Below are positions 17,139 to 24,893 of a stretch of 40,797 nucleotides of DNA, piece after piece. The notes below the pieces were generated by a model, which did no database searches, had not been told where the DNA came from, and saw only the letters and a program-made list of their open reading frames with translations. Source of the stretch: JAAUTS01 sp038250235 (GTDB taxonomy: Bacteria > Verrucomicrobiota > Verrucomicrobiia > Methylacidiphilales > JAAUTS01); contig JBBSCO010000024.1 in assembly GCA_038250235.1 (NCBI GenBank), forward strand, positions 1 to 40,797, written 5' to 3'. The position numbers and the translations under genes are program-made. The first letter of the stretch is position 1. Each line of letters starts with the position of its first letter.

Positions 17139-18182
17139 TCAGCTTTTGGCGATCTGTTTCAGGAGATCCACACAACGGTTGGAGTAGCCCCATTCGTTGT
17201 CATACCAGCTGATAAGCTTGAAAAACTTGCTGTTCAACTGGATGCCGGATCCTGCGTCAAAAATACTGGAGTGGGAATCATGGATGAAGTCGCTGGAGCA
17301 GACTTCGTCTTCGGTGTAGGCCAGGATGCCCTTAAGGTAGGTTTCGCTGGCCTTTTTCATGGCAGCGGAGATTTCCTTGTAGCTGGTTTCCTTGGTGGTT
17401 TTGACCGTCAGATCAACCACGCTGACGGTCGGAGTCGGCACGCGGAAGGACATGCCGGTGAGCTTGCCTGCGACTTCGGGGATGGCCAAACCGACGGCCT
17501 TGGCGGCACCGGTGGTGGAGGGGATAATATTGATGGCGGCACTGCGTCCACCTTTCCAGTCCTTGGCGGAGGGGCCGTCCACGGTTTTTTGGGTGGCGGT
17601 GTAGCTGTGTACCGTGGTCATCAGACCTTCTTCAATACCAAAACCTTCTTTCAGGAGTACATGAACGACAGGCGCCAGGCAATTGGTTGTACAACTGGCG
17701 TTGGAAATGATGTGGTGCTTGGAAGCGTCATACTTTTCATTGTTCACACCCATGACGATGGTGATGTCTTCGCCTTTGCCGGGGGCAGAGATGATGACCT
17801 TTTTGGCTCCGGCTTCGAGATGGCCGCGGGCTTTTTCGGCTTCGGTGAAAAGACCGGTGGATTCAATCACGTAATCGACGCCGAGTTCTTTCCAAGGTAG
17901 GGCGGCGGGGCCTTGTCTGACAGCGAGACATTTGATCTTGTGGCCGTTGACCACAAGAGTGTCATCTTCGGCGAGGGAGGGGGATGATTTTTCACTGGTG
18001 ACAGTACCATCGAAACGGCCCTGAGTGGAATCGTATTTGACCAGGTAGGCCAGGTTATCGGCGGAAACGAGGTCATTGACCGCAACGACTTCAATTTCTT
18101 TTCCGAGCAGTCCCTGGGCGCATATGGCGCGAAATACAAGACGTCCAATTCTTCCGAAACCGTTAATACCGACTTTGATCAT
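17139..18182 (-). CDS. gap: Glyceraldehyde-3-phosphate dehydrogenase, type I
   Basis: A 347-aa NAD-dependent enzyme of glycolysis. The N-terminal NAD site GINGFGRIGRLVFRA (residues about 5-19) and the active-site stretch ASCTTNCLAPVVH, with the catalytic Cys followed by TTN, are intact. The C-terminal catalytic domain holds the usual WYDNEWGYSNRCVDLL near the end. Two short insertions (in the region of residues 60-75 and near 270-280) explain a length slightly above the usual 330-340. It is the first gene of the minus-strand gap-pgk-tpiA-secG-opp series. CGGAG lies shortly upstream of the ATG. Confidence 0.97.
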   Translation of the reverse strand: MIKVGINGFGRIGRLVFRAICAQGLLGKEIEVVAVNDLVSADNLAYLVKYDSTQGRFDGTVTSEKSSPSLAEDDTLVVNGHKIKCLAVRQGPAALPWKELGVDYVIESTGLFTEAEKARGHLEAGAKKVIISAPGKGEDITIVMGVNNEKYDASKHHIISNASCTTNCLAPVVHVLLKEGFGIEEGLMTTVHSYTATQKTVDGPSAKDWKGGRSAAINIIPSTTGAAKAVGLAIPEVAGKLTGMSFRVPTPTVSVVDLTVKTTKETSYKEISAAMKKASETYLKGILAYTEDEVCSSDFIHDSHSSIFDAGSGIQLNSKFFKLISWYDNEWGYSNRCVDLLKQIAKS

Positions 18183-18364
18183 AATACTCCGAGTGAATAA
18201 GTTAAAGATGCTGGTTAATTCCCCTGTTCGGACCTTTGAGGTTGACTCATTGGAGAGGGCAAGGGAATAGGTACCTTAGAAAAGCGCACCAGCCCGTCAA
18301 CGGGAAAAAGTGTGGCGAAGTCCTGCGTCGTCGCTTTGGCCCGGAAGAAATGATTTTTTTTTTT

Positions 18365-18808
18365 TTAGAAATGCAGACGCATTGGCACCATGGCCGACTG
18401 GGTGAAGCCATGCTTCTCATAAAAACCGACAGCGTTGGCCACCCGGTCGGTGAGAAGGGTGATGCGCAGATAACCCTGTTTGCGGGCGTAGGCCATGGCG
18501 TGGCCTAGGAGGAGGGAGCCGGCGCCTTTGCTGCGGAATTCTTTTTGAATGATCATGTCCTCCAGAAGAATGGCAGAGCCCCCGGAGGCTGTGCTCACGG
18601 TGAAGAGGAGACTGACCATGCCGACAGTGGCTCCATCGTTTTTCAGGACAAGAATGTGTCCGCTAGCCGGATTGTTCAAAATCTGCCGCAAAGCCCTGGA
18701 TTGTTTTTCTGTGTCTGGTTTGAACTCCGGCTCCATGCTGAAAAGGTCGGACAACAACTGGCTGAGTTGCGGTAAATCATTTAAGGTGGCGGCACTTACT
18801 TCGAGCAT
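18365..18808 (-). CDS. GNAT family N-acetyltransferase
   Basis: A 147-aa acetyltransferase of the GNAT fold, which moves an acetyl group from acetyl-CoA to an amine. The acetyl-CoA pyrophosphate loop is visible as FRSKGAGSLLLGHAMAYARKQG (the R-x-x-G-x-G/A signature), followed by the LLTDRVANAVGFYEKHGF segment typical of motif B. The substrate cannot be told. The ATG at 18808 is used, but a GTG at 18832 in frame is also possible. Neither has a good ribosome site. The stop codon lies at the edge of a 13-base homopolymer (A on the coding strand, 18354-18366). Confidence 0.85.
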   Translation of the reverse strand: MLEVSAATLNDLPQLSQLLSDLFSMEPEFKPDTEKQSRALRQILNNPASGHILVLKNDGATVGMVSLLFTVSTASGGSAILLEDMIIQKEFRSKGAGSLLLGHAMAYARKQGYLRITLLTDRVANAVGFYEKHGFTQSAMVPMRLHF

Positions 18809-18870
18809 CTTTTTTATTTTGTCGCCAAACACGGCGAAGTCCAGACGAAGCTTTGATTATATTTTATTCG

Positions 18871-18885
18871 CTAACAGGCCCTAAT
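18871..18885. repeat. Dispersed 15-mer, copy 2
   Basis: Identical to 11135-11149 (CTAACAGGCCCTAAT). A third, partial match (CTAACAGG) occurs in the same intergenic region at 19147-19154. The function is unknown. Confidence 0.4.
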
Positions 18886-19191
18886 TCCTATAAGGAGGCG
18901 CCTGATAAAACGTGGAATTAATGGGAAGTCTTAAATGGTGAATTGATTCATTGGTTGTTTGCTTCAAGGTCAGCGGACAGGAAGTGCAGTGGGCTAGATC
19001 CATTTTAATATGCCACCTGTCCGTCAAAACGGCGCAGGTCCACAATTACCGTATCCCAAGCACCTGATCCTGCAAAATACCGTTCTATCAGGTCGGGATC
19101 GTGCAGCGTGCCTGATGGAAATAACCATGGGCTTCTTTCCAACACTTCTAACAGGTTGCCACCCAGTCGTATAGATTAGGGGTTGCTTAAT

Positions 19192-19207
19192 TGGCATGGT
19201 GAATGCC
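19192..19207 (+). promoter_or_regulatory. Candidate sigma-54 promoter of the 19219 lipoprotein gene
   Basis: TGGCATG-GTGA-ATGCC matches the sigma-54 consensus TGGCACG-N4-TTGCW with the essential GG (-24) and GC (-12) exactly ten bases apart. There are three mismatches at less critical positions. The expected transcription start falls at about 19218, one base before the ATG, so the transcript would be nearly leaderless unless translation starts at the internal Met12 (19252). Confidence 0.5.
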
Positions 19208-19218
19208 TTTAAGGCCGT

Positions 19219-19590
19219 ATGACTACACATCTCAGACAACAGTTCAAAAAAATGGCATTAGTAGGCGCTCTTGCTTTACTCACAGGAAGTCTTATGACGG
19301 CTTGTTCCACCCGTGGAAGTGACCGCTCCGACACTATGGGCAATAAAGGGGTCGCAAGGGTTGCGGAAAAAACCTACAAATTCAAAGGACGGATCGAATA
19401 TAGCAACGAAGGACGTTTCTACTATATCGTGTCAGATCGTGGTAGGAATTATTATCCCCTGAATCTACAGAACTCCTACCGTCGGGTCGGCCTCCGTGTG
19501 CAGGTCTATGGTCAGACACGTGGTTATGCCAAAGGCGGCAGCATGCGGGCCATCCACATTTACGAAATCAGCAGGCCAGCCAGAGATTAA
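19219..19590 (+). CDS. Small lipoprotein of unknown function
   Basis: A 123-aa predicted lipoprotein. It has a basic n-region (RQQFKK), a hydrophobic core MALVGALALLTGSL and the lipobox LMTAC, with the lipidated Cys at position 29. The mature part has a Ser/Arg/Asp-rich linker, then a compact beta-rich domain (KFKGRIEYSNEGRFYYIV, LRVQVYGQTRGYAKGGSMRAIHIYEI) that could be an OB-like or small barrel fold. No family was recognised. It is preceded by a sigma-54-like element and closed by a strong intrinsic terminator, so it is a single-gene unit. Its function may relate to envelope stress if it shares the regulon of the neighbouring NtrC-type activator (inference). Confidence 0.75.
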   Translation: MTTHLRQQFKKMALVGALALLTGSLMTACSTRGSDRSDTMGNKGVARVAEKTYKFKGRIEYSNEGRFYYIVSDRGRNYYPLNLQNSYRRVGLRVQVYGQTRGYAKGGSMRAIHIYEISRPARD

Positions 19591-19615
19591 ATTCCTTCTG
19601 ATCCACTCTTTAATA

Positions 19616-19654
19616 TACCGGCAGGGAGAGCACTCTCCCTGCCGGTATTTTTTT
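19616..19654 (+). terminator. Intrinsic terminator of the 19219 lipoprotein gene
   Basis: A 13-bp perfect stem (TACCGGCAGGGAG with CTCCCTGCCGGTA) encloses a six-base loop and is followed directly by seven T residues. It lies 26 bp after the stop codon and 35 bp before the helicase start, so the helicase needs its own promoter in that short gap. Confidence 0.93.
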
Positions 19655-19689
19655 GATGGGCGGTTTTCCAATACGGTGTAGTACCGTTT

Positions 19690-21477
19690 ATGGAAAAGAA
19701 ATTATTTACCGAACTCGGACTCTCCTCTGAAGTGCTCAAAGCCATCGCGAAAATAGGGTATGAGCAGGCCTCGCCGATCCAGACTGCCTCGATTCCGGTT
19801 CTGATGTCCGGGGTCGATGTGGTTGGTCAATCCCAGACGGGTTCGGGAAAAACCGCAGCTTTCGCCATCCCCGCCATTGAAAAAGTCGACGCATCCCTGC
19901 GTGCTCCCCAGGTTTTGATCCTCTGTCCCACCCGCGAACTTGCCGTGCAGGTGGCGGAAGAAGTGGCCAAGCTGGCTTTTTTCAAACGTGGTGTTCGTGA
20001 GCTGCCCATTTACGGCGGACAATCCTACGAGCGCCAGTTCCGTGGTTTGCAAAACGGTGCCCAGATTATCATTGGGACGCCAGGGCGTGTTATGGATCAC
20101 TTGGAACGAAAATCCTTGAATTTGGACAACCTCAAAATGGTGATCCTTGATGAAGCAGACCGCATGTTGGACATGGGGTTTGTCGACGACATCCGCATCA
20201 TCCTGAAAAAAGCTCCGGCTGAGCGGCAGACGGTTTTCTTTTCAGCTACGCTACCGAAACCCATTCTGGATCTGATCAAAACCTTCACCCGTAAACCGGT
20301 CAATGTAGCGATAGAGGCCCAGGCCATGACCATTCCCAATATTGACCAGGTCTACTATGAAGTGGATCGTCGCTCCAAGCTGGATGTGCTTTGCCGTTTG
20401 ATCGATATCCAGGACATCAAATTCGGGATCATTTTTTGTTCGACCAAAATGATGGTGGACGAACTGGTGGAACATATGATGGCGAGAGGTTATTCCGCCG
20501 ACAAGATGCATGGTGACATGACACAGGTGGCCAGGGAAAAAGTCATCGGTAAATTTCGCCGTCGTGGTCTGGAATTTTTGGTGGCGACGGATGTGGCAGC
20601 GCGCGGACTGGACGTGGATGATATTGAGGTTGTTTTCAACTACGATTTACCCCATGACGGAGAGGACTATATTCATCGTATCGGCCGCACCGGAAGGGCC
20701 GGGCGAACCGGGCGTGCCATCACCTTCGTGTCCGGACGTGAAATTTATAAGATGCAAAATATCATCCGCTTCACCAAGGCCCGGATCCGGCGCGAAAAAA
20801 TCCCTTCGCTCGATGAGGTGGAAGAAAAACGTGCCAACGTCTTTTTTGAGTCCCTGCAGGAAACGTTGCAAAAAGGAAAATTCAAGAAGCAGGACGCCTT
20901 GATCGAACGTCTCCTCGACCAGAATTATGCCGCAACGGACATTGCCTCGGCTCTCATTCATTTATTAACCGGGGGCGATAAAGCCCAGTCCAGTCCCGCA
21001 GATGCAGCACCTGCCCGTGATAAAGAGCGCCAGGAACCGCAACGCCGCGAGCAACGGGAGCCACGCGAGCGTTCTTCCGGGAGAGAGCGGCCACAGCGTC
21101 GCGAACGTGAACCGCGTAAAGAATCTTCCCGTGAGGAAAGACCGAAGTGGGCTCCCAAACCCAAAGTTCAGGGAGAATCATGGGCCGAACGTTTGGAAAA
21201 AAAAGACATCCAGGCACCCGAGACAGCAGCGGATGCCGTTTCCCGTGAGCCGGGTATGAAACGCATTACCTTCGGCGCGGGCCAGGAACATGGCGTTGAG
21301 ATCGGGGATATTGTCGGTGCCATCATCGGGGTTGCTAAAATTCCCAGGGATGCCGTGGGCGCCATCCGGATGAAATCAAAGCATAGTTTTGTTGATGTCC
21401 TGGAAGAGCATGCGGCACATGTTATCAAAAAGCTGAATGGTATCGAGTTCAAGGAACGCAAGCTTTGGTGCAAATAA
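19690..21477 (+). CDS. DEAD-box ATP-dependent RNA helicase with DbpA-type RNA-binding tail
   Basis: A 595-aa RNA helicase. Domain 1 shows the Q motif (about 5-35), Walker A SQTGSGKT (48-55), PTRELA (80-85), TPGR (130-133), DEAD (154-157) and SAT (185-187). Domain 2 has ARGLD (304-308) and HRIGRTGR (329-336). A low-complexity linker rich in Arg, Glu and Pro (about 445-515) leads to a C-terminal domain (about 522-595; FGAGQEHGVEIGDIVGAI through LNGIEFKERKLW) that resembles the DbpA/CsdA RNA-binding domain. Proteins of this layout act in ribosome assembly and cold-shock RNA remodelling. A CsdA/DeaD-like role is likely, but the ortholog cannot be fixed from sequence alone. Confidence 0.94.
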   Translation: MEKKLFTELGLSSEVLKAIAKIGYEQASPIQTASIPVLMSGVDVVGQSQTGSGKTAAFAIPAIEKVDASLRAPQVLILCPTRELAVQVAEEVAKLAFFKRGVRELPIYGGQSYERQFRGLQNGAQIIIGTPGRVMDHLERKSLNLDNLKMVILDEADRMLDMGFVDDIRIILKKAPAERQTVFFSATLPKPILDLIKTFTRKPVNVAIEAQAMTIPNIDQVYYEVDRRSKLDVLCRLIDIQDIKFGIIFCSTKMMVDELVEHMMARGYSADKMHGDMTQVAREKVIGKFRRRGLEFLVATDVAARGLDVDDIEVVFNYDLPHDGEDYIHRIGRTGRAGRTGRAITFVSGREIYKMQNIIRFTKARIRREKIPSLDEVEEKRANVFFESLQETLQKGKFKKQDALIERLLDQNYAATDIASALIHLLTGGDKAQSSPADAAPARDKERQEPQRREQREPRERSSGRERPQRREREPRKESSREERPKWAPKPKVQGESWAERLEKKDIQAPETAADAVSREPGMKRITFGAGQEHGVEIGDIVGAIIGVAKIPRDAVGAIRMKSKHSFVDVLEEHAAHVIKKLNGIEFKERKLWCK

Positions 21478-21561
21478 AGCGGATTGCAGGACGCGGCAAA
21501 CGGCTTAGACGGGGCATGCAGCCTGCACGATTGTTGGAGAAATTCTGTAGGGCTTCATCCA

Positions 21562-21633
21562 TGTAAGTTACACTCCAGAAGGTAGTTACATCTATTTTAG
21601 TGGGCGCGGCATGCCTTTTGCGTAATAGATGTA
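21562..21633. promoter_or_regulatory. Palindrome and inverted repeat around the DUF3309 promoter
   Basis: A perfect 11-bp palindrome TGTAAGTTACA lies at 21562-21572, with a half-site GTTACA at 21585-21590. In addition TACATCTATT (21587-21596) and AATAGATGTA (21624-21633) form a 10-bp inverted pair whose 27-bp spacer contains the sigma-54-like element. The palindrome is a candidate binding site for the NtrC-type activator encoded nearby. The hairpin-forming pair could also control access to the promoter. Confidence 0.45.
21607..21622 (+). promoter_or_regulatory. Candidate sigma-54 promoter of the DUF3309 gene
   Basis: CGGCATG-CCTT-TTGCG fits the sigma-54 consensus with correct GG-N10-GC spacing and a perfect TTGC -12 box. 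Only position 1, one base of the -24 box and the final base differ. The expected start near 21633 leaves a leader of about 25 bases carrying an AAGGA ribosome site before the ATG at 21659. This is the most convincing of the three sigma-54-like sites in the window. Confidence 0.6.
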
Positions 21634-21658
21634 GCGAAATCTCAACATTAAGGAAACT

Positions 21659-21811
21659 ATGTCTACAATTCTCTTCATCATTCTGATCCTTCTGCTTGTC
21701 GGTGCATTACCGGTTTATTCACATAGCAAAAGTTGGGGCTACGCTCCAGCCGGTGGTTTGGGAACTCTGCTGGTCATTCTGCTGCTCCTTGTGGTCTTTG
21801 GTGTGATTTGA
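21659..21811 (+). CDS. DUF3309 family small membrane protein
   Basis: A 50-aa protein too short for common gene callers. It has two hydrophobic segments (residues 4-18 and 34-50) separated by the polar turn YSHSKSWGYAPAGG. This matches the DUF3309 pattern, in which a short helix ending in LP is followed by a SxxWGYxPxGGLG motif and a second helix. Family members are small inner-membrane proteins of unknown function, often found near general-stress genes. AAGGA lies just before the ATG. A sigma-54-like promoter upstream and the histidine kinase gene downstream suggest regulation by the neighbouring two-component pair (inference). Confidence 0.85.
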   Translation: MSTILFIILILLLVGALPVYSHSKSWGYAPAGGLGTLLVILLLLVVFGVI

Positions 21812-21914
21812 TCCGGAACTTCTAGTTTGTGAAAACCTCTATAAAAATCCGTCCGGCTGGTTCTTCATCAGGTATACGGTTGTGAAAGTTTTCGGGAATA
21901 ACTAGGATTGTCGC

Positions 21915-23483
21915 ATGTTGCGCGCGCGGTTGGTTCTAGGCATGCTTTGTCTACTGGTCATCCTGGTAGCCGTTGGACTGTACACCGTTGACCGCTACCG
22001 CGATCTGGGATTACGGGTGCAGGTCGTTCAGGACGAAAATGATCAAATGGCCCGTTCCATGCAGGGCATGCGGATTACAACCAATACAGCATCCTCGGTT
22101 CTGCTTTTGGCGCGTGAGAACGATCAGGTGAGCATCCGGGAGCGTAATGCCAAAACCGGCGAGGAAATCAACACCACCCTCCGCCTGATGATTCTGGCGA
22201 TGATCACAGCGTTGATTGTTGCCATTTACATGTTCATTCGCATCACCCAGGGATTTCTGGTGCCCTTGGAAGCCTTGACTCAATCAATCAGGAAGGTTGG
22301 GGAGGGGAATCTGGATCTCAGGCTGCCCATGAACGGCAAAGACGAAATTTCTGTGCTGGCGCGCACTTTCAATCAAATGTCGGAACAGCTCAAAAACCAG
22401 CGGGAAACAAGTACCGGACGACTCACCCAATTAAACCGCACCATCCAGCAGACTATCGCCTCCTTCCCGGATCCAATCTTCGTACTGGATGTTTCAGGGG
22501 CAGTCGAATTTCGCAACCCTTCTGCCGATGCGCTGGCCGTCCAGCTCATGTTTGCCGGTGTTTCCCGGCTTCCGGAAAAAGTAGAGGAACTGGTGGAGCG
22601 TGTGAGTAAGAGCGGCCAGGATCATCTGCCCACACTCTTGAAGGACGCCATCTGTTTCAAATTTGAAAGTCAGGATCATTATTATATGCCCCGGATAATT
22701 CTGCTCCGACACGAACAGGAAAAGTCTTTTGGTGTAGCCATTATTCTGGAAGAAATCACCCAGGCACTACTTCTGGATCAGGTCAAAACAAACCTGGTAT
22801 CCACTGTAAGTCACGAACTTAAAACTCCGCTGACCAGCATACGGATGGTTCTATACCTCTTGTTGGAGCAGTCGGTTGGCACCGTGAATGAACAACAGAA
22901 AAACCTTTTAAGTACAGCACGTGAAGATACGGACCGGCTGCTGAAAACGCTTAATGATCTCCTGGATTTGACGCGCTTGGAGGAAGGGCCTCCGCAGATG
23001 AATTGCGAAGTGGTGTCCCCAAGAGATCTTTTGCAACATTCGATGGAACGTGTGCAGGAAAGCGCATCGGCCTCCAATCACCGCCTGACTCTTCTCGTCG
23101 AAGACCACCTTCCCGATGTTTCAGTTGACCGCCAGAGAATGGCTTATGTTTTCGATAATTTATTGGCCAATGCACTCAAGTATTCCTCTCCTGAATCTGG
23201 AATCGAGGTGCGTGCCGGTACTGCCGGTCAGGACCATGTTCGTTTTTCCATCAAGGATCATGGTGCCGGAATTCCCGGGGAGTATGTGGATCGGATTTTC
23301 GATAAATTTTTCAGGGTGCCGGGAACACGGAAAACCGGGACAGGCTTGGGACTTTCCATTGCCCGGGAGATTGTTCTGGCCAACCATGGCACCATTGGCG
23401 CCAGCAGCGAGGAAGGCCAAGGCTCGGAATTTTATGTGATCCTGCCTGTGGCTACGGCAAGCTCCCCGGAGGCAAAAATCTGA
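21915..23483 (+). CDS. Membrane sensor histidine kinase (HAMP-PAS-like-HisKA-HATPase)
   Basis: A 522-aa sensor kinase. Transmembrane helices lie at about 7-24 and 90-110 and enclose a short periplasmic segment of about 65 residues. A HAMP domain (about 110-165), a PAS-like region (about 180-285), HisKA with the phospho-accepting His300 (STVSHELKTPLTSIR) and an ATP-binding domain with N box (DNLLANALKYS, 414-424), G1 (DHGAGIP, 448-454) and G2 (GTGLGLS, 475-481) follow. The architecture is like KinB of the AlgB/KinB pair. Its likely partner is the NtrC-class regulator that converges on it from the right, 66 bp away. No catalytic residue is missing. The signal is unknown. Confidence 0.93.
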   Translation: MLRARLVLGMLCLLVILVAVGLYTVDRYRDLGLRVQVVQDENDQMARSMQGMRITTNTASSVLLLARENDQVSIRERNAKTGEEINTTLRLMILAMITALIVAIYMFIRITQGFLVPLEALTQSIRKVGEGNLDLRLPMNGKDEISVLARTFNQMSEQLKNQRETSTGRLTQLNRTIQQTIASFPDPIFVLDVSGAVEFRNPSADALAVQLMFAGVSRLPEKVEELVERVSKSGQDHLPTLLKDAICFKFESQDHYYMPRIILLRHEQEKSFGVAIILEEITQALLLDQVKTNLVSTVSHELKTPLTSIRMVLYLLLEQSVGTVNEQQKNLLSTAREDTDRLLKTLNDLLDLTRLEEGPPQMNCEVVSPRDLLQHSMERVQESASASNHRLTLLVEDHLPDVSVDRQRMAYVFDNLLANALKYSSPESGIEVRAGTAGQDHVRFSIKDHGAGIPGEYVDRIFDKFFRVPGTRKTGTGLGLSIAREIVLANHGTIGASSEEGQGSEFYVILPVATASSPEAKI

Positions 23484-23549
23484 TTCCGGCGGGAACTTTG
23501 TTTGAATAAGCCCAGACCTGACTTTAGCGCAGGCAAAGACCAGGGATTG

Positions 23550-24893
23550 TTAGTCCAGGCCGTATTTCTTGCGTTTGCGATAAAGTGTGGCCGGGTCTAT
23601 GCCCAGACACAGCGATGCCTGCTCAAGGCTGCCGGCCTTTTTCACAACGATCCGGATATGTTGCTTCTCAAGTTCTTCGATGGAGACCATCGAACCAACC
23701 TGGACTTCAGCGTTTTCCGATTGGCTGCGGCGACGGAGCTGCTCAGAGAGATCTTCCAGTTTGATCGTGTCATCAGAGGCCAGGATGACAGCATGCTCAA
23801 TCGCATTCCGCAGTTCACGGATGTTTCCAGGCCAACTATAACTTTTCATGGCCTGGAGAACCTCGGGTGAGAATCCTTTGATCTTTTTCTTCATTTGTCT
23901 GGAGAAAAACTGGAGCAGCCTTTTGGCAATCTCTTCCAGATCCAGCGGCCTTTCGCGAAGAGGGGGCATTTCCAGCGGCATGACATTCAGTCGGTAATAG
24001 AGATCCTCCCTGAAATGTCCCGTCTTGATGGATTCCTCCAGACGGCGATTGGTCGCCGCGATGATACGCACGTTGGCTTTACGCACTTTGGTGTCGCCCA
24101 CCCGTTCATATTCACGCTCCTGGATCAAACGCAGAAGTTTGGACTGCAATTCCAAGGGTAACTCCCCGATTTCGTCCAGAAAAAGAGTCCCCCCATCCGC
24201 AGTGGCCACTTTGCCGACCGTGTCACTAACGGCACCGGTGAAGGCTCCTTTTACATGTCCAAACAGTTCGCTTTCCAGTAGTTCCCGCGAAAGGCTGGGA
24301 CAATGCACCAGGACTAATGGCCGTTCTTTCCTGTCGCTGTTTTTGTGGATACGCCGCGCCAGTTCAGTTTTACCTGTACCACTTTCACCCAGAATCAGGA
24401 CACTGGCGGGGGAGATGGCCACTTTGTCCGCCAGGTCGTAGATCCTACGTACGTTGGTGTCTTTGGTTTCCTGTTCAATGCCAGGATTTTCCTGCTCGAT
24501 ATGGTGCTCCAACTCGCTGACCCGGCGTTCCAGTTTTCGCATTTTTTGAATGCGATAAAAGACCTGACGCAGTTCGTCTGGCGTGAAGGGTTTTTGTACG
24601 TAATCCTTGGCCCCCAGTTTCATGGCCTCGACGGCCGTTTCGACGGAAGCATGGGCTGTGAAGACGACGACGGCCAGATCTGGCTGGATTTTGTTGAGTT
24701 CCTGGAGAACTTCCAAGCCGTTTTCTTTTCCAAGGCGCAGATCAAGCAGGGCGGCATCGAACGTTTCGGTTTCGAGCAATTTTTTAGCCTCCGCGCTGTC
24801 AGCGGCCTGGGCGGTTTCAAACAGCATGGTTTGTAAAACAACCTGCGTTGTCCGCCGGATGTTGGGTTCATCGTCAATGATTAATACACGCAT
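23550..24893 (-). CDS. NtrC-family sigma-54-dependent response regulator
   Basis: A 447-aa activator with three intact domains. The receiver (1-120) has acidic residues at 7-8, the phospho-acceptor Asp51, Thr79 and Lys101. The AAA+ domain has Walker A GESGTGKT (169-176), the sigma-54-contacting GAFTGA loop (216-221), Walker B GTLFLDEIGE (235-244) and WPGNIREL (354-361). A Fis-type helix-turn-helix (about 419-447) closes the protein. The perfect GAFTGA loop means it should activate RpoN promoters. It most resembles AlgB-type regulators. The adjacent histidine kinase gene is convergent rather than cotranscribed. Three sigma-54-like elements within 7 kb are plausible targets. Confidence 0.95.
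   Translation of the reverse strand: MRVLIIDDEPNIRRTTQVVLQTMLFETAQAADSAEAKKLLETETFDAALLDLRLGKENGLEVLQELNKIQPDLAVVVFTAHASVETAVEAMKLGAKDYVQKPFTPDELRQVFYRIQKMRKLERRVSELEHHIEQENPGIEQETKDTNVRRIYDLADKVAISPASVLILGESGTGKTELARRIHKNSDRKERPLVLVHCPSLSRELLESELFGHVKGAFTGAVSDTVGKVATADGGTLFLDEIGELPLELQSKLLRLIQEREYERVGDTKVRKANVRIIAATNRRLEESIKTGHFREDLYYRLNVMPLEMPPLRERPLDLEEIAKRLLQFFSRQMKKKIKGFSPEVLQAMKSYSWPGNIRELRNAIEHAVILASDDTIKLEDLSEQLRRRSQSENAEVQVGSMVSIEELEKQHIRIVVKKAGSLEQASLCLGIDPATLYRKRKKYGLD

Larger units (their letters stand above)
18809..19218. other. Structured intergenic region without a recognised gene
   Basis: About 400 bp lie between divergently transcribed genes. No open frame here looks like a protein. 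It holds several inverted repeats: 18975-18981 with 19016-19022 (GGACAGG/CCTGTCC), 19021-19032 (CCGT-CAAA-ACGG) and 19062-19068 with 19087-19093 (ACCTGAT/ATCAGGT). It also carries copy 2 of the 15-mer repeat and a sigma-54-like element just before the next gene. A small RNA or the remnant of a repeat element is possible, but no known RNA family was recognised. Confidence 0.4.

Noticed and set aside
18354..18366. 13-base T/A homopolymer as a phase-variation site for the GNAT gene
   Set aside because: On the coding strand the run begins within the stop codon itself, so slippage would not change the protein.
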